This document shows positions 26,258-34,823 of a DNA stretch of 40,494 bases, piece by piece; within the stretch, counting starts at the first letter, position 1; every line of letters starts with the position of its first letter. A model generated the notes under the pieces. The model had not been told where the DNA came from, ran no database searches, and was given only the letters and a program-made list of their open reading frames with translations. The stretch is from Sphingobacterium litopenaei (GTDB taxonomy: Bacteria; Bacteroidota; Bacteroidia; Sphingobacteriales; Sphingobacteriaceae), in the NCBI RefSeq assembly GCF_014692495.1, contig NZ_JACOIJ010000029.1:1-40494 (forward strand). The letters are read 5' to 3'. Both the position numbers and the translations under genes were made by a program.

Positions 26258-26289
26258 AAAAAAAAGCCAAGCTGAAATATCAACTTGGC
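26258..26289 (-). terminator. Terminator after the GH3 gene
   Basis: As RNA on the minus strand, GCCAAGUUGA pairs with UCAGCUUGGC (10 bp with one U-G) around UAUU, followed by eight U, 26 bp past the GH3 stop. Confidence 0.85.
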
Positions 26290-26315
26290 CTTACTATTGG
26301 AGATTTTATATTTAA

Positions 26316-28019
26316 CTATAAACCTTTGCCGTATGCGTATGTTTTGTTGATCGACACTGGCAATTTACCTTTTGATTTAATATCCTTTAATAATACTTTA
26401 ACTGCAGCACGTTGCATAAAAGCTTCGTTTTGGTAGCCCATAATAATAGAAGCACTACGATCTACTTTCACTGAAGTAATAGCATAAGGATTTGTCAATA
26501 ATACAGTGATCGTACGACGACCCGCAATTTTATCAATAAAATTATTCACATCCTTTGAAAAATCTAGAGCTGGTCTTGGACGTGATCTATCATCATGGAT
26601 TGCAAGAACGATTTGCTCATGGCTTCTTACTTCTTTTACTAATTCCTCTAGCTGAGCTTCTGTTTCCTTACCTGAAATATAGATGTTTTTCACATTCGTA
26701 AGTCTTGCCGATAAACCTGACTCAAAATCTTGAGCTTTGCTGATCCCTACACTTACTACAACAGTCTCTTTCTTCGCATCAAAAGACTGAATGCGACGAT
26801 TTGATTTCAACACCGTTACAGCTCCATCAGCCATACGCTGAATTAAAGATTTTGTTTCTGGTCTATTAATATCGTCGAATACTCTGTTACGATTTGCTGC
26901 TGCGTATTTATCTAAACCTAGCCACAATTTCGCTGCTAATACACGTTTAACTCTAGCATCGATATCCGCTTGTTTCAAGCGTCCGCTTTGGATCGATTTC
27001 TCCACAAGAGCAATTGCTCGCGCACTATTTTCGGATAATTCCAACAAATCATGTCCCGCTTCGATAGCTAAGATGTCCGCCTCTCCATTTGGAAAGAACT
27101 TGGTCACACCTTTCATATTCATCGCATCTGTTACTGTCAATCCTTGGAAGCCTAACTGTTTACGTAACAAGTCTGTAACTACTTTTTTAGAAATTGACGA
27201 AGGAAGATTTGGTGTATTGTCTAATGCAGGAATGTCCATATGACCTACCATTACAGCAGTCGCTCCTTGTTTGATTAATTCACGGAATGGGTACATTTCC
27301 AATTCTTCCAAACGCTCTCTCGTGAAAGGCAATTTTGGCAAATCATAATGCGAATCCACATCTGTATCGCCATGACCTGGGAAGTGTTTGATTGAAGCTA
27401 ATACACCACCATCAATCATCCCTTTCATATAAGCAGCTGATTTTACAGCCACGTTTTCTTTATTATCCCCAAATGAACGGAATCCGATAACTGGATTCTT
27501 CGGATTATTATTAATATCTACTGTAGGAGCAAAATTGAAATGAATTCCTAAACGCAAGAAATCTTTAGCTGCATCTCTACCCATATCATAAATCAAGGAA
27601 TTATCTTGCAATGCACCCAAAGTCATTTGATAAGGGAAAGACTGTGTTGAATCAGGTAGGCGCATGCCTAATCCCCATTCACCATCAATTGTTACCAATA
27701 AGGGAACTTTAGATACCTTTTGGTATTTGTTGATCATATCCACGTGACGAACTGGACCACCTTGGAATACTACTAAACCTCCTAATTGCTCGTTTTTAAT
27801 TACTGTACCAACCGAGTCAATAAACTTTTGTCCCAAATTTGTATGTGCACGCACTAAAAATAACTGCCCAATACGTTCTTTCGGAGTAAGAGAGTTAAAT
27901 ACGGAATCCACCCATTTGTGATTACTATTAATGAATCTCACAAAATCAGGTCTTTTCTGTGCTACTGCTCCAAGCGATGTCATAAGAGCAAGTGAAAAAG
28001 CTAAAATAGGTTTCAGCAT
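26316..28019 (-). CDS. Glycoside hydrolase family 3, beta-N-acetylhexosaminidase-like
   Basis: The 567-residue protein has a cleavable signal peptide (to about residue 20, GAVAQ) and so acts in the periplasm or outside. The GH3 TIM barrel (about 45-360) shows GGLVVFQGG, LLVTIDGEWGLGMR, APTVDINNNPKNPVIGFRSFG, the NagZ-type loop KHFPGHGDTDVDSHYDLP (about 211-228; catalytic Asp/His pair) and the nucleophile in LTVTDAMNMKGV (Asp about 298). This loop marks the NagZ group that removes terminal GlcNAc or acts on muropeptides. A second Rossmann-like domain (about 390-560) follows. Many Bacteroidota relatives carry an extra C-terminal beta-lactamase-like domain; this one does not. With GHL10 and NagA in the same window a peptidoglycan role is plausible, not proven. 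Confidence 0.9.
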   Translation of the reverse strand: MLKPILAFSLALMTSLGAVAQKRPDFVRFINSNHKWVDSVFNSLTPKERIGQLFLVRAHTNLGQKFIDSVGTVIKNEQLGGLVVFQGGPVRHVDMINKYQKVSKVPLLVTIDGEWGLGMRLPDSTQSFPYQMTLGALQDNSLIYDMGRDAAKDFLRLGIHFNFAPTVDINNNPKNPVIGFRSFGDNKENVAVKSAAYMKGMIDGGVLASIKHFPGHGDTDVDSHYDLPKLPFTRERLEELEMYPFRELIKQGATAVMVGHMDIPALDNTPNLPSSISKKVVTDLLRKQLGFQGLTVTDAMNMKGVTKFFPNGEADILAIEAGHDLLELSENSARAIALVEKSIQSGRLKQADIDARVKRVLAAKLWLGLDKYAAANRNRVFDDINRPETKSLIQRMADGAVTVLKSNRRIQSFDAKKETVVVSVGISKAQDFESGLSARLTNVKNIYISGKETEAQLEELVKEVRSHEQIVLAIHDDRSRPRPALDFSKDVNNFIDKIAGRRTITVLLTNPYAITSVKVDRSASIIMGYQNEAFMQRAAVKVLLKDIKSKGKLPVSINKTYAYGKGL

Positions 28020-28117
28020 GATATATTTCTGTTTAAAGTATACTCACGAATATATAATAATATTGCGACATTTTAATGTTTCTGCAAAATTGTTACAACA
28101 AAACGCACAAAAACGCA

Positions 28118-28660
28118 TTAAAGCAATTGATATTTTTGTTCTAATAGCAAGGCCAGATCAATAGAATTTTCAATCTCTCCACAAGCTTCTTTTTTCCATA
28201 GCATATCAATTACCAATAGCAAATATTGTGCTTCGATTTCGGGGTTCTCGTAGCCAAGCTCTTTAAAAGCTCGAATAATTATAGGGTGAACAGGCTTCAT
28301 GAATTGCTCATGCTGAGATTTGGAGAATGGAATATGAGATAGACGTTCTTGCAATTTCCAAAACATGGGTTCTTCGGCAACTAACTTACTCGGTAAGAAT
28401 ATCATATTTTTGATGAAATCCTTTGCATTCTTATAAGTCATCATGCCACGGTGATGTTGAAGTACACGTCTGTATCCAGATTTAATAAGATGCGCTAATA
28501 ATGCATCTTTATTCCCAAAATGTTTAAATATCAAAGCCTCTGACACACCAGCATTAGCAGCAATTTCCTTTGTCGAAGTATCAGCATAACCATTTTTTGC
28601 AAACAACACCAATGCTGCTTCCAATATTTTTTCTTTTCTACTTAAAAGGGAACTCTTCAT
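28118..28660 (-). CDS. TetR/AcrR-family transcriptional regulator
   Basis: The 180-residue protein has an N-terminal TetR-type helix-turn-helix (about 8-55): KEKILEAALVLFAKNGYADTSTKEIAANAGVSEALIFKHFGNKDALLAHL; the C-terminal ligand domain (about 60-180) is variable, as usual, and gives no ligand. The frame extends to 28702, but the extra 14 residues are not typical; the ATG at 28660 is preferred. It is divergent from a TonB-receptor-like gene, and the shared 95-bp gap holds a 7-5-7 inverted repeat, so it likely represses itself and possibly that gene. Confidence 0.92.
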   Translation of the reverse strand: MKSSLLSRKEKILEAALVLFAKNGYADTSTKEIAANAGVSEALIFKHFGNKDALLAHLIKSGYRRVLQHHRGMMTYKNAKDFIKNMIFLPSKLVAEEPMFWKLQERLSHIPFSKSQHEQFMKPVHPIIIRAFKELGYENPEIEAQYLLLVIDMLWKKEACGEIENSIDLALLLEQKYQLL

Positions 28661-28679
28661 AAAAACACGTACAATCAAG

Positions 28680-28687
28680 CAAATATA
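28680..28687 (-). promoter_or_regulatory. -7 box of the TetR gene
   Basis: The minus strand reads TATATTTG, a match to TAnnTTTG, 19 bases before the TetR ATG at 28660. The inverted repeat at 28710-28728 lies 22-41 bases upstream of this box, where the -33 region would be. Confidence 0.5.
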
Positions 28688-28709
28688 TCGATTTTGATAC
28701 AATATTTGA

Positions 28710-28728
28710 AGTTTAACATGTTTAAACT
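28710..28728. promoter_or_regulatory. Candidate TetR operator
   Basis: AGTTTAA-CATGT-TTAAACT is a perfect 7-bp inverted repeat with a 5-bp spacer in the divergent gap. Its length (19 bp) and place over the TetR promoter fit a TetR-family operator; it is also 27 bp from the start of the barrel gene. Confidence 0.6.
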
Positions 28729-28755
28729 ATTATTGTATAATAGACCTATATTCCT

Positions 28756-31506
28756 GTGAAAAAATTTATAAACTTTATTATCTACACACTTTTTATTATC
28801 TATTCTGTCAATTCTTATGCTCAACAAAGAATTAATGGAAGGGTTGTAGCAAAAGAAGATAAAACAGCAATCACAGGAGCAACAATAAGTTTAATTGCAA
28901 ATAACAAAGATAGTACAGTACTACAATCCACTTCTTCCGGTAAATTGGGAGATTTCGCTTTTAATCAAGTTCAATCCGGAAATTATAGTATTAGTGTAAA
29001 AGCATTAGGTTTTCAAGCTAGACTTACACCTATTCAAATATCAGCTTTGAAAAATCTAACTTTAACTATTCCTCTGGAATTGGATAATATAGGTATTGAC
29101 GAGGTTGTAATCTCTGCTTCTCCTGCTGTTTTACTGAAAGGGGACACAATGGAATACGATGCCAAGAAATTCGTAACCAGGGATTTTGCCGATGCAGATG
29201 AAATGGTTGCTCAAGTGCCGGGAGTAATGATTGATGAAGATGGCAATGTGACTGCGCATGGTGAGCCTGTCACACGTATAATTGTTGACGGAAAAGAATT
29301 TTTCAGTTCAGACCCTAAAGTTGCCCTCAAAACACTTCCTGCCGACATTATTGCAAAAATTCAATTGATTGATGAAAAATCAGAACAATCCCGATTCTCT
29401 GGCTTCGATGACGGCAAACGCAATAAGGTCATTAACATTGTTACCAAACCCGACAAGAAGGTCGGATACTTCGGAAAATCAGCTTTAAGTAAAGGCGATA
29501 GTGACAAATTCTCTTTTAATTCCTCCACAAATAGTTTCAATAAGGATAAAAAATACGCGATCAATCTCTTGGCCAATAATATCAATGAAACTAATTTTGG
29601 AGAGCAAGGAAGAGGTGGAGCAAGAAGAGGAAACAATAATACCGAACGAGGCTTATCGGACACATATGCGGCGGCAGTGAATTTCAGTAATACATATCCG
29701 AAGTATCGGATGGAGGTTAGTTCGGATTATAATTTTAATTCTTCCACGACTGTGACCAATTCATTGTCTAATATTCAGTATTTATCCCAAAATCAAGCTA
29801 ATCAATTTCGGACACAAAATCAGCTCTCTGATGTTCAGAATATTTCTCATGAATTTGGAGGTAGACTGAAATGGCAAATAGATTCCACAAATAGATTAGA
29901 TTTTTCCCCTAATCTGAAGTTTACCAGCTCTGAAAGAATAAATTCTACAGACTTCAACACCATTAACACAAGCAGTAATCCTATCAATAATTCTATTCGT
30001 TCTTCAGAAAACGATTCAAAGAATTTGAGTTTTGGAGCGTCTTTGACCTATATGCATCGATTCAAAAAAAATGGACGTACTCTATCCTTATCCGCAAGTG
30101 GCAACAAAAATAAGGACGATGCACAAGGATTAAACTTAGCTGTCACCGAATATTATAGAGATGCTGTATTGTCTCGTATCGATACAAATAACAATTCTAG
30201 CCAAAGCAATGGATACGGATCTGGGGTTAATACTACGCTTTCTTTTACAGAACAAATATCTAAAAACGGAAGAATGCAGGCGCAGTATGACTTTCGAAAT
30301 AATGGTTCCTACTCCAACCGAGAAACCTATGAATTCTTGGCAGCAACAGGTCAGTTGGGTGAATTACGAGACCGTTTATCCAATGAATTTCGAAATGATT
30401 ACAATTACCATAGTGGCGGACTTTCCTATATCTATGTACTAAAAGATTCGATAAGATTACAGCTTGGAATTAAATATCAGCATGGCATCCGCCACAATAA
30501 TCGTACTGTGCCTATTAATCTCAAAACTACGGCCGATTTCAATAGTCTATTACCCCATCTGTCTACAAAATACATGTTTACATCGAGTAAACAGATAGAA
30601 TTTAGCTATAATACACAAACTAATACCCCTGCTATTAATCAACTTCAAGATTTTATAAATAATCAGAATGAGTTACGCATAACAAAAGGAAATCCAAATT
30701 TAGATCAGGAATATGCACATTCATTACGATTGGAGTTTAAAGATGTCAACAAGAAGACTGGCAAATCGCTGACCACCAATGTAAACTATGAATATATTCA
30801 AAATAAAATAATCAACAGCATCATTCAAACTGACACAAGCATAATCCTATTTGATGATATCCGCTTAGGAGCAGGTGGACAATATATTGCGCCTGTAAAT
30901 GCGGATGGAGCTTATTCGTTCCGAATCAACAACAGTTTTGGCCTTCCAATAGAAAAATTGAAGATTAATCTGAATCTGAATTCTCGTTTGTATATTAATA
31001 ATGAGCTTGCACAAATCAATGAGTCTCCAATTAAAAATAAAACTTTTGGATACGGTCAAAGTGTGGGTATCAATTCCAAATTTTCAAAAAAATACATCAT
31101 CGGTTTATCGTACAATATTGATGGACGAGAAACGTCCAATATAATGACAAGAACTGCACGATATCATGTTGTAAACCACAGATTGAACAGCAACCTGACC
31201 CTTGAGCCTCTAAAAGACATCGTATTTACTTCGAACTTAACATGGTTAAAAAATGGAGGAATAATGAACTATCCAAATATTGAGACTTATATTTGGAATG
31301 CCTCTATTGGTAAAAAGCTTTTCAAGAAAAGCAATGGTGAAATCACCTTAAAAGGATATGATTTACTAAACAAAGCACAAAATGTAAGCAGAAGAGTAAC
31401 CGAAAATAATATCTCGGACGTAACCTCGAATACGTTAAACAGATATTTCTTACTATCCTTCACGTATAACCTTAGAAAATTCGGTTCTACTAATCTTTTT
31501 AAATAA
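28756..31506 (+). CDS. TonB-receptor-like outer-membrane beta-barrel protein
   Basis: This 916-residue outer-membrane protein starts with GTG at 28756, giving a clean signal peptide (to about residue 22, SYAQ). Then come a carboxypeptidase-regulatory-like domain (about 24-115: INGRVVAKEDKTAITGATISL to NIGIDEVVISA), a short plug-like region (about 118-235: GDTMEYDAKKFV, VPGVMIDEDGNV, RIIVDGKEFFSSDPKVALKTLPADIIAKIQLIDEKSEQSRF) and a large barrel of the OMP_b-brl_3 type ending FLLSFTYNLRKFG. It lacks a SusD partner, so it is the non-SusC branch of these receptors; the ligand is unknown. It is divergent from the TetR gene and may be controlled by it. Its 3' end overlaps the convergent pncA gene by 8 bp. 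Confidence 0.9.
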   Translation: MKKFINFIIYTLFIIYSVNSYAQQRINGRVVAKEDKTAITGATISLIANNKDSTVLQSTSSGKLGDFAFNQVQSGNYSISVKALGFQARLTPIQISALKNLTLTIPLELDNIGIDEVVISASPAVLLKGDTMEYDAKKFVTRDFADADEMVAQVPGVMIDEDGNVTAHGEPVTRIIVDGKEFFSSDPKVALKTLPADIIAKIQLIDEKSEQSRFSGFDDGKRNKVINIVTKPDKKVGYFGKSALSKGDSDKFSFNSSTNSFNKDKKYAINLLANNINETNFGEQGRGGARRGNNNTERGLSDTYAAAVNFSNTYPKYRMEVSSDYNFNSSTTVTNSLSNIQYLSQNQANQFRTQNQLSDVQNISHEFGGRLKWQIDSTNRLDFSPNLKFTSSERINSTDFNTINTSSNPINNSIRSSENDSKNLSFGASLTYMHRFKKNGRTLSLSASGNKNKDDAQGLNLAVTEYYRDAVLSRIDTNNNSSQSNGYGSGVNTTLSFTEQISKNGRMQAQYDFRNNGSYSNRETYEFLAATGQLGELRDRLSNEFRNDYNYHSGGLSYIYVLKDSIRLQLGIKYQHGIRHNNRTVPINLKTTADFNSLLPHLSTKYMFTSSKQIEFSYNTQTNTPAINQLQDFINNQNELRITKGNPNLDQEYAHSLRLEFKDVNKKTGKSLTTNVNYEYIQNKIINSIIQTDTSIILFDDIRLGAGGQYIAPVNADGAYSFRINNSFGLPIEKLKINLNLNSRLYINNELAQINESPIKNKTFGYGQSVGINSKFSKKYIIGLSYNIDGRETSNIMTRTARYHVVNHRLNSNLTLEPLKDIVFTSNLTWLKNGGIMNYPNIETYIWNASIGKKLFKKSNGEITLKGYDLLNKAQNVSRRVTENNISDVTSNTLNRYFLLSFTYNLRKFGSTNLFK

Positions 31507-32089
31507 ACAGACCGCCTTTTTGTAAGAAAAGTTCTTTCTTTTTCATGTAAGCATCTTTATCTATAGCTTTTGTTCCTTTGGAAATGATGACCGATTTGTA
31601 CCCCAATTCTAATGCGTCTATAGCTGTGAAATAAACACAAAAATCTGCTGCTAAACCACAGATATGTACTTCGTCTACATTTTTGGACTTCAAAAAACCA
31701 TCAAGCCCAGTGCTATGACTTTTGAGATTATCATAAAATCCACTATAGCTATCTACTTTTTTATCCATTCCCTTTCGGAAAATAACCTGTATCCTATTTG
31801 TATCCAGCAGACTTGAAAATTCAGCACCTGGAGTTCCTTGCACACAGTGATTAGGCCAGAGTGTCTGTTGATAGCCATTCCATTCTATTACATCAAAAAC
31901 ATTATTTTCTACATGTGACGAAGCAAAACTTTTGTGGTTTAAGGGATGCCAATCTTGCGTAGCAACCACGATTTCGTATTTTGGTAGAATCCTATTTATC
32001 TGTTCGATTATTTCATCGCCGTGCGCAACTTCTAATGCGCCGCCTGGCAAGAAATCGTTTTGAACATCAACTATTATCAATGCTTTCAT
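31499..32089 (-). CDS. pncA: Nicotinamidase
   Basis: PncA hydrolyses nicotinamide to nicotinate for NAD salvage. The 196-residue isochorismatase-fold protein has the catalytic Asp in LIIVDVQNDFLPGGAL (about residue 8), the metal-binding stretch ATQDWHPLNHKSFAS (Asp and His, about 45-50), HCVQGTPGAEF (about 82) with the usual NHCVQGT pattern, RKGMDKKVDSYSGF (catalytic Lys), and GLAADFCVYFTAIDALELGY with the nucleophile Cys (about 150). The length is slightly below the E. coli enzyme (about 213). It ends inside the end of the convergent receptor gene, with no terminator between them. Confidence 0.95.
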   Translation of the reverse strand: MKALIIVDVQNDFLPGGALEVAHGDEIIEQINRILPKYEIVVATQDWHPLNHKSFASSHVENNVFDVIEWNGYQQTLWPNHCVQGTPGAEFSSLLDTNRIQVIFRKGMDKKVDSYSGFYDNLKSHSTGLDGFLKSKNVDEVHICGLAADFCVYFTAIDALELGYKSVIISKGTKAIDKDAYMKKKELFLQKGGLFI

Positions 32090-32309
32090 AAATTGAAGTT
32101 AATAAAATATTATTTAATAGCCTTATCAAGGCTTTTGAAGAATACATCACATCGAATTGTAGCAAAACATCTAATTTTCACGTGTTTCAAAGGAGTATTT
32201 TATATTAACGCAACATATGTAAAACAAAATAAATTATTAGATTTGCACCTCATATCTACAGACAGTAGATATTTAACATATTATAACACATTTAACAGTA
32301 GGTATTACT

Positions 32310-32317
32310 TACATTTG
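32310..32317 (+). promoter_or_regulatory. -7 box of the DUF4270-Kelch operon
   Basis: TACATTTG matches TAnnTTTG, 17 bases before the ATG at 32335. A second match, TAGATTTG, lies at 32238-32245. The rest of 32090-32309 shows no gene. Confidence 0.5.
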
Positions 32318-32334
32318 CATGTCAACTAATAAAT

Positions 32335-33699
32335 ATGAGTCAATTTTTACGTTTTAAATATTTACACTTTCTGTCTGTTGTAACTGCATTGTCCCTTATT
32401 ACGAGCTGTAATAAGGATATGAGCATTTCTTTAGACGAAATTGATGAAGACATTGCAGTCACTTTTATTGACTCCTTTACCGTAAATACATCCTCATATC
32501 AGTTGAATTATTTACCTGCCTCAGCTACATCAAATGTATTGGTGGGAAAGGTTCAATCCAGCGACTTAGGTAGTGTAAAGTCTACTTCGTACTTACGATT
32601 GATGATGGACTCTTATACAGATAATATTCCAGAAGGAGCTGTATACGATTCGGTAAATGTTGTATTGAAACCTAATGCTACAAGATATTATTATGGCGAT
32701 ACTACTCAGGTTCAATCCCTTGCTGTGCATAAAGTAACACAAGAGATTGTTACAACCAATATTTTGTCATCCATTGATAGCTACAATGCACCGGCGTATG
32801 TCACAGGCCCAACAATTTTTAGCAATCAAAAATTCACTTACGAAAATACAGCACTTGGTTCAGTACAGTTTAGACCTTATGTCAATTCAATTGATACTAT
32901 TAGTATTCGATTAAACGACAGTTTTGGTAAGGATATTTTTGACAAGATCAATACGAATGATTACAATGTCAATAATGTTGAAGCTTTTCACGCTTACTTA
33001 AAAGGTATTGCAATCGTACCTGCTGACAATAATACAGCAATCTTAGGCCTTAACGATACAGTTAATGTTCACATCAACTATTCGTATATTGGATCAGATG
33101 GTTTTAAAGTAACAGGTAAAAAAATCTTAACGAATTATTCGCCTTCTTATCAATACAACAATATTGAATACGACAGAAGTGGGACTCCATTCGCAGCTTT
33201 GAATGCGACTAACAGAGAATTGTCGTTTCAACAAACAGATAAAAAAGCATATATCCAATCTGGTACGGGTTTGGTAACGAAAATAAAAATGCCGTCTCTT
33301 CGCGAATTCATGAATAACGAAAACATCAGTATCAACAAAGCCGAATTAGTTATTGAAACAGAATCGCTGGGACAAGGTGCATCTCCAGCTCCAAAGAGTC
33401 TTATGCTGATGGTTTCCAATAAAAATGGATTACCTGTAAATTTTGTTCCTACCCCATTTTCTACAACTATTCAAGAAGCTACTTACGTAGAAGGCAATGA
33501 TGTAGGTGAGAATGGAAAATATGTTTTTAACTTAATTGATTATATTAAGAATATTAATTCAAATCGATATATTGACACAGATTTATTAATATCTACAGCT
33601 TCATCAAGTCTTTTTAGCACAGTTAATTCTGCTAAAATTGCGAATGAAAACGGAAAGCCTAAGATCAAATTAAATATTGTATATACTAAATTTAAATAA
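32335..33699 (+). CDS. DUF4270-family lipoprotein
   Basis: This 454-residue protein has a signal peptide and lipobox ITSC (Cys about residue 25), followed by the pattern typical of DUF4270: DIAVTFIDSFTVNTSSYQLNYLPASATSNVLVGKVQSSDLGSVKSTSYLRL, and later a segment AYIQSGTGLVTKIKMPSLREF with a conserved-looking GL-TKI-P. The family is widespread in Bacteroidota, predicted to be all-beta and exported, with no assigned function. It is the first gene of a two-gene operon with the Kelch lipoprotein 3 bp downstream. This pairing suggests a shared surface structure, but that is an inference. Confidence 0.88.
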   Translation: MSQFLRFKYLHFLSVVTALSLITSCNKDMSISLDEIDEDIAVTFIDSFTVNTSSYQLNYLPASATSNVLVGKVQSSDLGSVKSTSYLRLMMDSYTDNIPEGAVYDSVNVVLKPNATRYYYGDTTQVQSLAVHKVTQEIVTTNILSSIDSYNAPAYVTGPTIFSNQKFTYENTALGSVQFRPYVNSIDTISIRLNDSFGKDIFDKINTNDYNVNNVEAFHAYLKGIAIVPADNNTAILGLNDTVNVHINYSYIGSDGFKVTGKKILTNYSPSYQYNNIEYDRSGTPFAALNATNRELSFQQTDKKAYIQSGTGLVTKIKMPSLREFMNNENISINKAELVIETESLGQGASPAPKSLMLMVSNKNGLPVNFVPTPFSTTIQEATYVEGNDVGENGKYVFNLIDYIKNINSNRYIDTDLLISTASSSLFSTVNSAKIANENGKPKIKLNIVYTKFK

Positions 33700-33702
33700 T
33701 TT

Positions 33703-34698
33703 ATGAATAAGAAAAATTGGCTATGTATTGTTTTAGCCTGTGCTTTTACACTTTCAGCATTTAATTCTTGTAAAAAAGACGACGACGACGATAGCACAAC
33801 GGATAATGGTCCTACAGAATGGGTGAGATCATCAGCTTTTGATGGCGATCCAAGAAGTGCTGCTGCGTCATTCCAAATTGATAATAAAGGTTTCATCGCT
33901 ACAGGTATTCTTACAACAAACGAAAGAACAAAAGACGCTTGGTCTTTTGAAAATAACGTATGGAAACGTGTGGCAGACTTTCCTGGAGTCGCTCGTAACG
34001 GTGCAGTGGGTTTTTCTATTGGTCAAAATGGATACGTTGGTTTAGGTTATGATGGTACTGACGTATTAAAAGACTTCTATAAATACAATCCTTCGACTAA
34101 CACTTGGACACAAATCGCTTCATTACCTGAAACTGCTGAAGCTCGTTATGGTGCAGTAGCGTTTACTTTAGGTAACAATGCATATATCGGTCTAGGTGCA
34201 ACTAAAACTCAAAAAACGTTGAAAGATTTCTGGAAATATGATCCTGCAACAGACAAATGGGAAGCTATTGGTTCAGAATTCAAACAAAAACGCGTGGATG
34301 CATTTGCTTTCGTAATTGGAAACAAAGCATACGTAGGTGGTGGTTTTGATAACAACCAATATCCAGAAGATTTCTATTCTTTTGACGGTTCTAAGTGGAC
34401 AGAAGAAACTCCATTGAAAGATACAGATAATACATATGATTTAACACGTCGCGGCGCTTCTACATTCGTAATCGGAAACTACGGTTATGTAGTAGGTGGT
34501 AAGAAAAATGCTTCTTTGAATACAGTATGGAAATATGATCCTGCTGCTAAAAAATGGGAAAGCAAACACCAATCTCTTCCTCAAAATGCTAGAGATGCAG
34601 CTGTATCGTACTCTATCGGAGGTAAAGGTTACCTAGTAACTGGTGCTAACGGATCATTGAAATTCGATGACAACTGGGTATTTACACCTGTAAGATAA
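33703..34698 (+). CDS. Kelch-repeat lipoprotein with six beta-propeller blades
   Basis: The 331-residue lipoprotein has a signal peptide with lipobox FNSC (Cys about residue 23), an acidic linker KKDDDDD, and six repeats of about 45-50 residues. Each has an R-A-F-G pattern followed by a glycine pair and then W-K-Y-P-A: RNGAVGFSIGQNGYVGLG, RYGAVAFTLGNNAYIGLG, RVDAFAFVIGNKAYVGGG, RRGASTFVIGNYGYVVGG and RDAAVSYSIGGKGYLVTG are clear blade starts, with RSAAASFQIDNKGFIATG as the first. Six such blades make a closed propeller as in Kelch and galactose-oxidase folds; a ligand is not known. It ends at a strong terminator. Its start is 3 bp after the DUF4270 stop, so the two are likely made together. 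Confidence 0.9.
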   Translation: MNKKNWLCIVLACAFTLSAFNSCKKDDDDDSTTDNGPTEWVRSSAFDGDPRSAAASFQIDNKGFIATGILTTNERTKDAWSFENNVWKRVADFPGVARNGAVGFSIGQNGYVGLGYDGTDVLKDFYKYNPSTNTWTQIASLPETAEARYGAVAFTLGNNAYIGLGATKTQKTLKDFWKYDPATDKWEAIGSEFKQKRVDAFAFVIGNKAYVGGGFDNNQYPEDFYSFDGSKWTEETPLKDTDNTYDLTRRGASTFVIGNYGYVVGGKKNASLNTVWKYDPAAKKWESKHQSLPQNARDAAVSYSIGGKGYLVTGANGSLKFDDNWVFTPVR

Positions 34699-34716
34699 TT
34701 AAGAATATATTATACT

Positions 34717-34753
34717 AAAAAAGGCTTTGCAATAGAATTGCAAAGCCTTTTTT
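34717..34753 (+). terminator. Terminator after the Kelch gene
   Basis: A perfect stem of about 16 bp (AAAAAAGGCTTTGCAA with its complement) ends in a T-run, 19 bp past the stop codon. Confidence 0.9.
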
Positions 34754-34772
34754 AATGTCTGAAAAATCAAAG

Positions 34773-34806
34773 AAACGGGACATAAATCTTAGTTTTTGTC
34801 CCGTTT
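34773..34806 (-). terminator. Terminator after gltX
   Basis: AAACGGGACA pairs with TGTCCCGTTT with a 14-nt loop, 17 bp past the gltX stop; followed by TCTTTG rather than a pure T-run on the minus strand. Confidence 0.65.
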
Positions 34807-34823
34807 GTGTATTTATCTTCTTT

